From positions 496,001 to 560,000 of the forward strand of contig NZ_BJFN01000002.1 of NCBI RefSeq assembly GCF_014189855.1: a stretch of DNA of 64,000 bases, given 5' to 3'. Below are positions 9,472 through 18,400 of this stretch, in pieces. The notes beneath the pieces are model-generated. The model ran no database searches, was not told the DNA's origin, and saw nothing but the letters and a program-made list of their open reading frames with translations. The stretch is from Buttiauxella sp. A111. GTDB lineage: Bacteria; Pseudomonadota; Gammaproteobacteria; Enterobacterales; Enterobacteriaceae. How positions within the stretch are numbered: position 1 is the stretch's first letter; each line of letters opens with the position of its first letter. A program made the translations under genes and the position numbers.

Positions 9472-9528
9472 ATTTTTTAGGTACAAATTGCATCCCGGTT
9501 GTTTTCAGTTTCCCTCAGCTTTACCCCT

Positions 9529-9786
9529 TTATTTCATCATTCCCAGATTCATCATCACCAGCGCAAGCCCACTGGCAAACGCAACGCATGATGGCAACAA
9601 CACAAAATGACGTAACCGTTTATGGTAGAGCATCGCTGTCGTCGCCAATAACCCCAGCACGATAAGCACCCGCCACTGGGTAAAAGAAAGATCCAGGTAC
9701 AACAATGCGGCGACGATCCCCCCTGGTATCAGCACACCCCACGCGCTTTCTAACTGCCGTTGTAACATCATCGCCATCTCGCACAT
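9529..9786 (-). CDS. yjjZ: Small membrane protein, DUF1435/YjjZ-like, Fur-box promoter
   Basis: Up to 85 residues with three hydrophobic segments (about 16-31, 37-53 and 63-80) and a basic YHKRLRH loop. It resembles the DUF1435 protein YjjZ that I recall near fhuF in E. coli; the symbol is tentative. The start is uncertain: ATG occurs at 9786, 9777, 9771 and 9768. The promoter predicts transcription from near 9797, so 9771 or 9768 would leave room for a ribosome site. A Fur box overlaps the promoter, suggesting iron-repressed expression. Function unknown. Confidence 0.7.
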   Translation of the reverse strand: MCEMAMMLQRQLESAWGVLIPGGIVAALLYLDLSFTQWRVLIVLGLLATTAMLYHKRLRHFVLLPSCVAFASGLALVMMNLGMMK

Positions 9787-9790
9787 TGTA

Positions 9791-9832
9791 AATGATAACC
9801 AATATCATATGATATAATTTCTCGTTTGTCAG
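9791..9832 (-). promoter_or_regulatory. Fur-box promoter of the YjjZ-like gene
   Basis: On the minus strand CTGACA at 9832-9827, a 17-base spacer and TATGAT at 9809-9804 form a near-consensus sigma-70 promoter. The overlapping sequence ATATTGGTTATCATT on the same strand resembles the Fur consensus GATAATGATAATCATTATC. Iron repression is inferred. Confidence 0.6.
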
Positions 9833-10040
9833 CGACAGCGTGCTCTTTGTATACATTAGAAATGTTAAGCATTCTTCATCATCGGATGACATAATTTCAT
9901 TTAGGTGATAGATTGAGCGACGAAATAAAATCTCTGATTAACAACGACATAATTACTTTAAGTAATCACTTTCCCTGTCTTATTTTTATAACATTATTCA
10001 ACAACATAACGTTGTGTTCGGGTCGAAAGAACTATTTGAT

Positions 10041-11105
10041 ATGACAGCAACAAATTGGCGCACATTACTCAAAGGGAAACACCAACTCTCTTTGCGTTTA
10101 TTTTTATTACTGAACGCGGTTTCTGCGGGATTTAGTATTGTGGTGCCTTCTGCCAACACTCAGCATCTTACGGTGCCGATAATCATGGTGCTGGTGATAA
10201 GCCTCTCATGCCTGCTGTGGCAGTTTGTAAACAAAAAAAAGCTGATCAACATTAACGCTGTCTCGTTAATAATTGGGTTACTTTGGGCGTGGCATATCTA
10301 TATAAAAGTAAGCGCTATGCCGATTAGAGATCTCAATTTTCTAATTATTGCTTTATTGGCGATATTATTTATTGGTTCAATCTCTTTTATTAATAATATA
10401 CAAGCATTTATTGCTTCATGCCTGCCCGTGACAGCGATGATATTATGGCTCGATCAAGGGGATAACTGGCCACGTGTTTTGTATTCAATTGTTCTCCCAG
10501 GTATAGGCATCACCATTCAGAATATCATTCAGCAACGAAATGATAATTTTACACTTCGCTTAATGGACAAGCTGCTCGAAGAGAAAGAAACCCTTAACGA
10601 TTTGAGTATGTTAGATCCTCTTACCGGTCTGTATAACCGCCGTGGGTTTCAAAACCGTCTTGAAACAGTGCTGGCACTTGGAAGTGGCACACATTTCGTA
10701 TTATTGCTCGATATCGATCACTTTAAAGCTTACAACGACAATTATGGCCATAGCATGGGCGATCAGGCTTTGACGCATGTTTCCGCAGCCATTCGCGATG
10801 CCGTACGCTCGCGTGATATTGTCACCCGCTACGGTGGTGAAGAATTTATGGTATTGCTGACCGATGTGGATACTGAGCAGGCTTTGCAAACCGCCGAACG
10901 GATCCGCCAGCGGGTTTATGATTTAAAGATCCCACATTTGTTTAATGAAGATGTTGCCACTCACGTAACGATAAGTATCGGCCTTGCAGTGCTTGAGCAG
11001 CAGAACATTGAAGAAGCGTTACGTCAGGCTGATAGTGCTCTTTATCGGGCAAAGCGTCAGGGCCGTAATAGCATTTTTGTCAGCGAGTCGCTGCTCCCCT
11101 CCTGA
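10041..11105 (+). CDS. Membrane-bound diguanylate cyclase (GGDEF)
   Basis: Makes the second messenger c-di-GMP. 354 residues from ATG 10041; a GTG nine codons earlier is possible. The N-terminal half holds about six transmembrane segments forming an unassigned membrane sensor. A short linker leads to a GGDEF domain beginning at DPLTGLYNRRGF. The active-site motif is GGEEF, and an RSRD inhibitory I-site lies the standard five residues before it, so product feedback is likely. It sits alone between two Fur-box genes and is absent from the E. coli fhuF neighbourhood as I recall it. Confidence 0.88.
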   Translation: MTATNWRTLLKGKHQLSLRLFLLLNAVSAGFSIVVPSANTQHLTVPIIMVLVISLSCLLWQFVNKKKLININAVSLIIGLLWAWHIYIKVSAMPIRDLNFLIIALLAILFIGSISFINNIQAFIASCLPVTAMILWLDQGDNWPRVLYSIVLPGIGITIQNIIQQRNDNFTLRLMDKLLEEKETLNDLSMLDPLTGLYNRRGFQNRLETVLALGSGTHFVLLLDIDHFKAYNDNYGHSMGDQALTHVSAAIRDAVRSRDIVTRYGGEEFMVLLTDVDTEQALQTAERIRQRVYDLKIPHLFNEDVATHVTISIGLAVLEQQNIEEALRQADSALYRAKRQGRNSIFVSESLLPS

Positions 11106-11168
11106 GTCAAAAACGCGCTCCAGTAACACGCGCACAAAATAGCCTTGCTAATGGCTACACCTATAGAT

Positions 11169-11187
11169 AGGATTGGCAATCATTATC
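11169..11187 (+). promoter_or_regulatory. Fur box upstream of fhuF
   Basis: The 3' nine bases, ATCATTATC, match the Fur consensus exactly, and about 13 of 19 positions match overall. It ends 26 bases before the fhuF start. E. coli fhuF is known to be Fur-repressed. Confidence 0.65.
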
Positions 11188-11213
11188 ATTTGTATTAGTG
11201 GTCTTGTTTGTCG

Positions 11214-12002
11214 ATGTCTTTACAGTCTTCACTGTTTTTGAATGAATTTGCATGGCAGTCACCATTTACCAGCTCGCAGCCGACGCTGGCAGAAGAGTTG
11301 CGCGCGCATTTCATCACTCATCGACCTTACTTTAACGACTTCATCAAACTCGATGAACCCGCTCCAGCAGCAAGCCAGACGCTGTTTCAATGGGCGCAGC
11401 CCGCTGCCTTAACCTCGCTTCTCGCCTGTTACAGTGACCATATTTATCGCAACCAGCCGCAACTTGCCCGCGAGGGAAAACCGCTGAAGTCACTGTGGGC
11501 GCAATGGTATCTTGGTCTGTTGGTTCCTCCGCTGGTCATGGCGCTGATAACTCAACCCAGAGCGCTGGATATCGACCCACAACATATTCATGTCGAGTTT
11601 CACGAAACAGGTAGAGCCGCCACATTCTGGATAGACGTTCATGAAGATAGAGTGGCAACGACCCTGCCGTTACAACAACGCCTTGATAAACTACTGGTAG
11701 AAGGGCTCATGCCTGTCGTTGAGGCGTTGGAAAGCACCGGCGAGATCAATGGCAAGCTCATCTGGAGCAATACGGGATATTTGTTAAATTGGTTTTTTGG
11801 CGAGCTTAGAGAATTGCTTGATGAAGCGACAATCGCGCAGTTACGCCACGCCTGCTTCTTTGAAAAACAACTGCAAGATGGGCAGGATAATCCTCTTTAC
11901 CGCACGGTGATCCCAAACGAAGGTTTATTGGTTCGCCGTACCTGCTGCCAGCGCTATAAGTTGCCAGATGTACAACGTTGCGGAGACTGTACCTGTAAGT
12001 AA
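11214..12002 (+). CDS. fhuF: Siderophore-iron reductase FhuF
   Basis: Cytoplasmic [2Fe-2S] protein that reduces ferric hydroxamate siderophores to release iron. 262 residues, as in E. coli. The unusual cluster motif Cys-Cys-x10-Cys-x2-Cys is at residues 244, 245, 256 and 259, matching the positions known for E. coli FhuF; an extra Cys follows at 261. The start at ATG 11214 gives the E. coli length; an in-frame TTG lies two codons earlier. A Fur box lies just upstream. Confidence 0.95.
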   Translation: MSLQSSLFLNEFAWQSPFTSSQPTLAEELRAHFITHRPYFNDFIKLDEPAPAASQTLFQWAQPAALTSLLACYSDHIYRNQPQLAREGKPLKSLWAQWYLGLLVPPLVMALITQPRALDIDPQHIHVEFHETGRAATFWIDVHEDRVATTLPLQQRLDKLLVEGLMPVVEALESTGEINGKLIWSNTGYLLNWFFGELRELLDEATIAQLRHACFFEKQLQDGQDNPLYRTVIPNEGLLVRRTCCQRYKLPDVQRCGDCTCK

Positions 12003-12024
12003 AACGGCGGGTTTCCCCACCGTT
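12003..12024. terminator. Imperfect bidirectional hairpin between fhuF and the PTS IIC gene
   Basis: AACGG-c-GGG / CCC-a-CCGTT with a short loop, flanked by AAAA and TTT. It lies in the 45-base gap between two convergent genes. Confidence 0.5.
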
Positions 12025-12047
12025 TCATCTCACTCTTTCATCCATTC

Positions 12048-13394
12048 TCAGGCAGGCTGTTGGCTCTCTTCGCCAGAGGCTTTCTGAGCTTCTTCAGCTT
12101 CCTGCTCCAGCAACTGCTTCTCGTACACTTTGAAGAACGGGAAGTAGATAATGGCGGAAACCACTGCCAGCAGAATAACCAGAATTGCCGCACGGAAATC
12201 CCAGCCCAGTGCCCATGCCGCACCGATAGGCGCTGGCGCAGTCCACGGTACCACTGAAATCACACGACCAATCAAGTCCATCTTCATCGCGCCCCATGCC
12301 AGCACGGCGTTAACCATTGGTGCCAACAAGAAAGGAATGAAGAACACTGGGTTCATAACGATTGGTGTACCGAAAATGACCGGCTCGTTTATGTTAAAAC
12401 AAGTTGGAACGATACTTAGACGACCAATAGAACGCAGGTGGGCCGATTTACTACGCAGATAGCAAATCACCAGGCCCATGGTTGCCCCCGAACCACCGAC
12501 AACGATGAAGAAGGTCCAGAACGCTTCCATAAAGATGTGTGGCAGGGGCGCACCTTGTGCCAATGCGCTCTGGTTCATCCCCAGATTGGTCAGCCAGAAC
12601 ATTTGCAGCATACCGGAAACGATCGCCGCCCCGTGGATCCCTGCAAACCACAGCAAGTGGCCAATCAGCACTGCCAGCAGAATGGCAGGCAATGAGTCAG
12701 CAGCTGATACCAGAGGTTTAAACACCGACATAATCGCTTGCGGGATCAGCATGTCAAACTGCGACTGAATCAGCAGACTGAGTGGGTAAAGTGTCAGTAC
12801 CACAACCAGCACCGGAATCAGAAGATCAAAGGAGTTTTTGATCATCGGTGGAACCTGGTCTGGCAGTTTGATCCCGATATTGTGCGCTTTCAGGAACCGC
12901 ATCATTTCGACGCAGTAAACCGCCACCAGGATCGCAGTAAAGATCCCCGTACCGCCAAGGCTATCAACCGGCAAAGTCCCTTTCGTTTTAGGTGCAGCTA
13001 CCAGCAAGAAAGCCATCAGCGAAAGCATCGCACACATGAACGGATCAAGACCATGTGACTTCACATAATGTTTGCCGAGGTTATAGGCAATAGCCGCACA
13101 AATGTAGATAGACATAATGCCCATCGTCATATCAAACGGCGTCAGAATTTGCCCTTCAAACTGTTTTGCCATATCCAGCCACGCACGAGCAAAACCCCAG
13201 GTGGTGGTTGGCGAGAAAGGCGGGTAAGCGAAGACCAGCAGGAACGAGCCGACAATCATGAATGGCATCGCAGAAATAAATCCATCACGAATCGCCATGA
13301 CGTGGCGTTGTGAAGAAATCCTCCCAGCGACGGGACTCACGTAGTTTTCTACAAAGCGGAAAATCAAATTAAAGGCTGCATGATTCGATGACAT
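12048..13394 (-). CDS. Orphan PTS cellobiose/lactose-type EIIC permease (CelB family)
   Basis: Integral-membrane sugar permease of the PTS lactose/cellobiose family, 448 residues with about ten hydrophobic segments. Typical features are the N-terminal RHVMAIRDGFI, the central GIHGAAIVSG, and the conserved substrate loop NINEPVIFGTPIV. A charged, Glu-rich C-terminal tail of about 30 residues follows the last membrane segment. No full EIIA or EIIB gene adjoins it, so it would need phosphotransfer partners encoded elsewhere. Immediately upstream is a 53-codon ORF and a LacI-type double operator. The sugar is unknown; beta-glucosides or chitobiose-like sugars are likely from the family. Confidence 0.9.
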   Translation of the reverse strand: MSSNHAAFNLIFRFVENYVSPVAGRISSQRHVMAIRDGFISAMPFMIVGSFLLVFAYPPFSPTTTWGFARAWLDMAKQFEGQILTPFDMTMGIMSIYICAAIAYNLGKHYVKSHGLDPFMCAMLSLMAFLLVAAPKTKGTLPVDSLGGTGIFTAILVAVYCVEMMRFLKAHNIGIKLPDQVPPMIKNSFDLLIPVLVVVLTLYPLSLLIQSQFDMLIPQAIMSVFKPLVSAADSLPAILLAVLIGHLLWFAGIHGAAIVSGMLQMFWLTNLGMNQSALAQGAPLPHIFMEAFWTFFIVVGGSGATMGLVICYLRSKSAHLRSIGRLSIVPTCFNINEPVIFGTPIVMNPVFFIPFLLAPMVNAVLAWGAMKMDLIGRVISVVPWTAPAPIGAAWALGWDFRAAILVILLAVVSAIIYFPFFKVYEKQLLEQEAEEAQKASGEESQQPA

Positions 13395-13407
13395 AGCGGT
13401 GCTCCTG

Positions 13408-13569
13408 TCAGGCTTTCAATGCGAATGTTGCGGCGGGGAGTTTATTGCCGCGCAACAGTCCGTAATGCATAGAATTGAACCCCGTAGCCGGGACCTTATT
13501 AGATATAGCTTTAATGTCTAAAACACTGGCAGGGGCATCAGTGGCACAGCATAAAAAAATATGTTTCAT
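13408..13569 (-). CDS. Short ORF upstream of the orphan EIIC, possible EIIB remnant
   Basis: 53 codons, ATG at 13569, stop 13 bases before the EIIC start with an AGGAG between them. The N-terminus MKHIFLCC, followed by Ala-Ser-Val-Leu, lines up with the first strand and phosphocysteine loop of cellobiose-type EIIB proteins (MKKIxLxC...SxSLL). The Gly and Ser/Thr residues of that loop are mostly lost, and the rest of a normal 100-residue EIIB is missing. It could be a decayed EIIB, a translated leader that couples to EIIC, or chance. The ribosome site before it is weak. Confidence 0.35.
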   Translation of the reverse strand: MKHIFLCCATDAPASVLDIKAISNKVPATGFNSMHYGLLRGNKLPAATFALKA

Positions 13570-13609
13570 AGGCTGCTCTTATTATTGGGTACAGGTGTGT
13601 GACCGTTTC

Positions 13610-13660
13610 AGTATTCATCGCCTTTTCTTACTCTGCAACCGGTTACTGAAACCGGTTGCA
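13610..13660 (-). promoter_or_regulatory. LacI-type double operator and promoter upstream of the EIIC locus
   Basis: Two overlapping AACCGGTT palindromes, TGCAACCGGTTACTG at 13634-13648 and TGAAACCGGTTGCA at 13647-13660. The second closely matches the AscG-type operator TGAAACCGGTTTCA. On the minus strand TTGCAG at 13638-13633 and AATACT at 13615-13610 form a modest promoter with 17-base spacing, so the operator covers the -35. Repression by a LacI-family protein, perhaps the AscG encoded at 26393, is inferred. The rest of the 438-base gap to the YbaK-like gene holds nothing else clear. Confidence 0.6.
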
Positions 13661-13832
13661 GTGATTGTGAAGAAGATCCAGAAATCACTGAAACTTTGAG
13701 TTGTTTAGGTAATTCACATCACAGCATTGTTATTGGCTTAACGTCATCAAGGCACATATAAATCAATGTTCTCTGGTTTACATATAGCACAGCCTTATGC
13801 CAAATTATTGCGGCCAAGAATGGGAGAAAAGC

Positions 13833-14291
13833 ATGAGCCTGCAGTCAGTCCGGCAATTCTTTGCCGAAAACGCCCCGGATATCGACATCATCGAATTAAA
13901 TCAAAGCACAGCAACCGTTGCTCTGGCAGCCGTAGCCCATAATGTTGAACCGGGTCAAATTGCTAAAACATTGTCGTTAAAAGTTAAAGATCAAGTCGTG
14001 CTGGTTGTCGCGAAAGGCGATGCTCGTCTGGATAATAAAAAACTCAAAGCCGCTTTGGGGGCAAAAGCCCGCATGCTAAGCAGCGATGAAGTGGTTATCT
14101 GGACGGGTCATCCGGTCGGTGGTGTTTGTCCGTTTGGCCTGGAAAATCCGTTAACGGTTTATTGTGATATTTCGCTTAAACAGTACGAAGAAGTGTTGCC
14201 CGCTGCGGGAGCCATTCATAGTGCAGTGCGTATTTCCCCTGATCGTCTGGCTGAACTGACCGCCGCACAGTGGGTTGATGTTTGCCAATAA
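13833..14291 (+). CDS. YbaK/EbsC-family protein (aminoacyl-tRNA deacylase-like)
   Basis: 152-residue protein of the YbaK/ProX editing-domain superfamily, whose members hydrolyse mischarged tRNA. Visible family features: IAKTLSLKV, the conserved Lys in VAKGDARLDNKKLK, GHPVGGVCPFGL around residues 90-102 and a terminal RISPDRLAELT. Start at ATG 13833 behind GGAGAA; an in-frame ATG 12 codons upstream has no ribosome site. It is distinct from E. coli YbaK and YeaK, and its tRNA substrate is unknown. It ends in a clear terminator. Confidence 0.85.
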   Translation: MSLQSVRQFFAENAPDIDIIELNQSTATVALAAVAHNVEPGQIAKTLSLKVKDQVVLVVAKGDARLDNKKLKAALGAKARMLSSDEVVIWTGHPVGGVCPFGLENPLTVYCDISLKQYEEVLPAAGAIHSAVRISPDRLAELTAAQWVDVCQ

Positions 14292-14296
14292 TCAGA

Positions 14297-14340
14297 TGAC
14301 TGAGGGCGAATGCATGGTCCTCAGTCATACCTTATTTTTT
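14297..14340 (+). terminator. Rho-independent terminator of the YbaK-like gene
   Basis: Stem TGACTGAGG / CCTCAGTCA (9 bp, 13-nt loop) followed by a T-rich stretch (TATTTTTT). Confidence 0.7.
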
Positions 14341-14360
14341 CTTCGTTTCCCCTGGTGTTT

Positions 14361-15047
14361 CTACGGTAAATTCAGCTCCTGCATTCCATGTTCATTGAGC
14401 ATCCACGCATACATTTCGGCATCCGTTTTCAGCTCCAGTCGATGCAGAGCACTGCTTTTTTGCGCACTGATTGTTTTGTAACTTTTCTCGAGCAGCGTCG
14501 CAATTTGGGCCAGTTGCCACCCTTTGCTGAGGAGCCGTAAAACACGGCGTTCTGAAAAAGTTAAGCGTGTATTGGCCACCCTGGTACTGGACGCGTTAAC
14601 CGCTTTTTCCTGCAAAAGATGCCTGCTGATTCTTTCGATTTGACCACCGCAGTTAAAGACATGCTCGATAATACTGTTCATGGGTTCATGTAAAGAGAGC
14701 AATGCGGTGTTAGATGTCAGCAATCGTTCAATGGCAATATTTACCAAATTCGCAGGGAGGGTGAAAACCCACTCCACTTGCCGATACTGATTTTGCAATT
14801 GATTGAAAAAATCGCAGGCCCCGAAGATTTCCTGCAAAGTGCTATCCAGCTCAATGACCGCCACGTCGACATGCAGCAAAATTTCTGGCCTGAGATCTAA
14901 ATAGTTATCCAAAAGAATGAGTGACGATTTCTCGGCACGCTCCTTCATCAGAAACTGAAGGCCTTCTCTCATCAGTGGCCGTTTACTAATGACTAACGCA
15001 CGGCAAAATGGGTTGCGCAAAAAAATCTTGGCTTTGCTTTCCTGCAT
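14361..15047 (-). CDS. yjjQ: LuxR-type regulator, YjjQ-like
   Basis: 228-residue transcription factor with a degenerate receiver-like N-terminal domain and a C-terminal LuxR helix-turn-helix (about residues 160-215: FSERRVLRLLSKGW...KTISAQK). Sequence blocks SKRPLMREGL, QYRQVEWVF, AERISRxLL-type text and AEMYAW...ELNLP match my recollection of E. coli YjjQ. In E. coli yjjQ and bglJ form an H-NS-silenced operon whose products act with RcsB. Here this gene is second, 21 bases after a BglJ-like gene, so the order looks reversed. Confidence 0.75.
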   Translation of the reverse strand: MQESKAKIFLRNPFCRALVISKRPLMREGLQFLMKERAEKSSLILLDNYLDLRPEILLHVDVAVIELDSTLQEIFGACDFFNQLQNQYRQVEWVFTLPANLVNIAIERLLTSNTALLSLHEPMNSIIEHVFNCGGQIERISRHLLQEKAVNASSTRVANTRLTFSERRVLRLLSKGWQLAQIATLLEKSYKTISAQKSSALHRLELKTDAEMYAWMLNEHGMQELNLP

Positions 15048-15068
15048 ATACCTATCCCTTTAAAACGA

Positions 15069-15719
15069 TTACTTACCTAGCAACGTACAACCCAGTACGT
15101 GGAGATCTTTTTCGCACTGAAGTCCGAGCTTTTCCATCGCATGTCTTTTATGCGCACTCACGGTTCTGATATTGCGCCCTAATTTCTGCGCCACCTGGCT
15201 GACGTTGTAGCCCTGAAATAATTCCCCAATGACCTGAGCTTCACATACTGTCAGTTCGCATGAGATTCTCGCATCCAGAATGTTCTTGATCATCGGGCTG
15301 GAAAGCATCGACTTAGTGGAGAATGACTTTATTATTAAGTCAGAGAATGTTGCAGCTGGCTCATATTGAGAAATAATCGCCCGCACCCCCAAAGCAGAAA
15401 TATAATTCAGTACGCTCAGTTTGTGGTTGCGCGTGTAAGCGACAATTGTCGTACCCGGTTTTACCATCAGGCACCAGTTGATAAATTTTACCTCTTCGGC
15501 GAGTAGATTTGAGGATTCGCTGATATTCAATATGACAAACGAGCCTGGCACCTTTAATACATCACCATAGGCCTCATCAATCTTTTTGATATTATTGACT
15601 AATTTGTTAATTTTAGGCATGGATTTTAATCGATGGACTATCCCTGCCGCCGTTAACACGCAGGGTACAACGACCATTATCTTGCCGGGTAAATTACTGG
15701 CAGTGATTATATTTTCCAT
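15069..15719 (-). CDS. bglJ: LuxR-type regulator, BglJ-like
   Basis: 216-residue RcsB-family-like regulator. The N-terminal receiver-like domain lacks the phospho-acceptor Asp pocket. The C-terminal helix-turn-helix runs through GYNVSQVAQKLGRNIRTVSAHK...EKLGL, closest to E. coli BglJ, which forms heterodimers with RcsB to de-repress bgl and other H-NS targets. It is the first gene of a two-gene unit with the YjjQ-like gene and is preceded by a 250-base AT-rich gap typical of H-NS-bound DNA. The assignment to BglJ rests on the HTH region only. Confidence 0.7.
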   Translation of the reverse strand: MENIITASNLPGKIMVVVPCVLTAAGIVHRLKSMPKINKLVNNIKKIDEAYGDVLKVPGSFVILNISESSNLLAEEVKFINWCLMVKPGTTIVAYTRNHKLSVLNYISALGVRAIISQYEPAATFSDLIIKSFSTKSMLSSPMIKNILDARISCELTVCEAQVIGELFQGYNVSQVAQKLGRNIRTVSAHKRHAMEKLGLQCEKDLHVLGCTLLGK

Positions 15720-15841
15720 ATCATCCCTTTGATTAAAATATACCTATTATTGAAAATATGACTGCGCATTCATTCATTAATTAATTATATGAATGTTGCA
15801 ATACTAAAATAATAGTTAAGTCAGATGAAAACTTAAATTAC

Positions 15842-15915
15842 AAGGAGGGGTTAGTGATGCGCGAGTATTTCAAATAATGATGGTTATTACAAGACACCCA
15901 CAAGTCAGGAAATAA
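15842..15915 (+). other. Perfect Shine-Dalgarno followed by two overlapping mini-ORFs
   Basis: In the AT-rich gap between two minus-strand genes the plus strand reads AAGGAGG, eight bases, then an ATG opening a 6-codon frame (MREYFK, 15857-15877). Its stop overlaps the ATG of a 12-codon frame (MMVITRHPQVRK, 15877-15915). No plus-strand gene follows for 2.4 kb. This may be a leader-type peptide, part of a small RNA, or chance. Confidence 0.2.
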
Positions 15916-15971
15916 TAATTAGCATTGATAAATAATATTTTAAATATAATTAAACAATTACTCGCCTTCGA

Positions 15972-16859
15972 TTAAGGCACTTTCAATTCACGCATCGGAT
16001 GAAGACGAAAATCCTTCGGCGTCGTCCCCGTATAACGGCGGAAAAAGCGTGAAAAATAGGTTGCGTCACTAAAGCCAAGAAAATCCGAGATCTGGCTAAT
16101 TGTCATGCTGGTATACAGCAAACTTCTTTTAGCTTCGAGCAACACGCGTTGATGCAGCACATTCAGGGCGCTACAGCCATAGAACTCATGGCATAGAGAG
16201 TTCAGATACACCGTTGACAAGCCCACTTCGCTGGCATAATACGTGACAAGGAGTTGTTGACGATAATGGCTTTCAACCAATTGATTGAATTGATGAATTA
16301 CCGCACGTTTACGTTCAACACGTGAACTGCCGCCTGGAGTGGGAGTACTCTGACGATTAAGCCAGACTAACAATGCGCTAATCAAAGAATGCAGCATCAT
16401 ATCACGCGCCTCTCCTGCCCCCTCGTACTCACTCTGCAAGGTACTGAACAATGTATTGATTTGCCTGTTCGAGCCTTTTACCGGTACGCATGCCGCTTGT
16501 GTGAGCACCTGCAATGGGCGGCCAAACTGTTGTTCAAACTGGGCGATAAGCGGCGCAGAAAACGACAGAGAATACCCCTGAGCTCCCGGGGAGAATTTAA
16601 AGCCGTGCACGCACAATGCAGGCACCACCTGAATACAGGCATGTCCCACATGGTGCTTTACGCCTTCAATATCGATCTCCACCTGGCCTTTATGCAAATA
16701 GAGTAATTGCACCAAATCCGCATGCTGATGAACTCGAATATGCCATTCATAAAGGCTGCTGCGGCTGTGAATCGATTCACAATGCAGCAAATCTGCCGCA
16801 GGCCAATTCCGGTTTTCACCATATAGCTTAAATACCGGAATACTGGGGTTCAGATTCAT
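15972..16859 (-). CDS. pobR: AraC-family activator, PobR-like
   Basis: 295-residue AraC-type regulator. The N-terminal cupin-like sensing domain (about 20-150) includes HIRVHQHADLVQLLYL. A C-terminal double helix-turn-helix (about 190-290) ends in FSDATYFSRFFRRYTGTTPKDFR. Directly following pobA on the same strand, it is most simply the 4-hydroxybenzoate-responsive activator of pobA. Start at ATG 16859 behind AGAGGA; the frame extends 14 codons upstream. Known pobR genes are often divergent from pobA, whereas here the 53-base gap and shared strand suggest co-transcription. Confidence 0.8.
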   Translation of the reverse strand: MNLNPSIPVFKLYGENRNWPAADLLHCESIHSRSSLYEWHIRVHQHADLVQLLYLHKGQVEIDIEGVKHHVGHACIQVVPALCVHGFKFSPGAQGYSLSFSAPLIAQFEQQFGRPLQVLTQAACVPVKGSNRQINTLFSTLQSEYEGAGEARDMMLHSLISALLVWLNRQSTPTPGGSSRVERKRAVIHQFNQLVESHYRQQLLVTYYASEVGLSTVYLNSLCHEFYGCSALNVLHQRVLLEAKRSLLYTSMTISQISDFLGFSDATYFSRFFRRYTGTTPKDFRLHPMRELKVP

Positions 16860-16912
16860 CACATCCTCTTTCAGAGTACGAAATCCACAGGCTATTGCCA
16901 AATAAGTGTAGT

Positions 16913-18292
<1,380 letters not shown>

Positions 18293-18400
18293 CTAAATGT
18301 TGATCTGGCGCGCCTGAGTACAGGGGGCGGCATATGTTAAAAATGGAGGATGTTAAAATTTGAGCGACAGACGTCGCTTTTCATCTTTCATAGGCCAGGC

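Noticed and set aside
9068-9480. Overlapping plus-strand reading frames with repeated ELVDALASG...VPLFAP peptides
   Set aside because: These are the tRNA-Leu genes read as protein, a common annotation artefact.
9134-9528. Possible integration site for a genomic island at the tRNA-Leu array
   Set aside because: No integrase and no duplicated tRNA 3' end with foreign DNA behind it; the next genes continue the usual yjjZ/fhuF neighbourhood.
13475-13699. 74-codon plus-strand frame upstream of the YbaK-like gene
   Set aside because: It overlaps the operator and the short minus-strand ORF and has no ribosome site or homology that I recognise.
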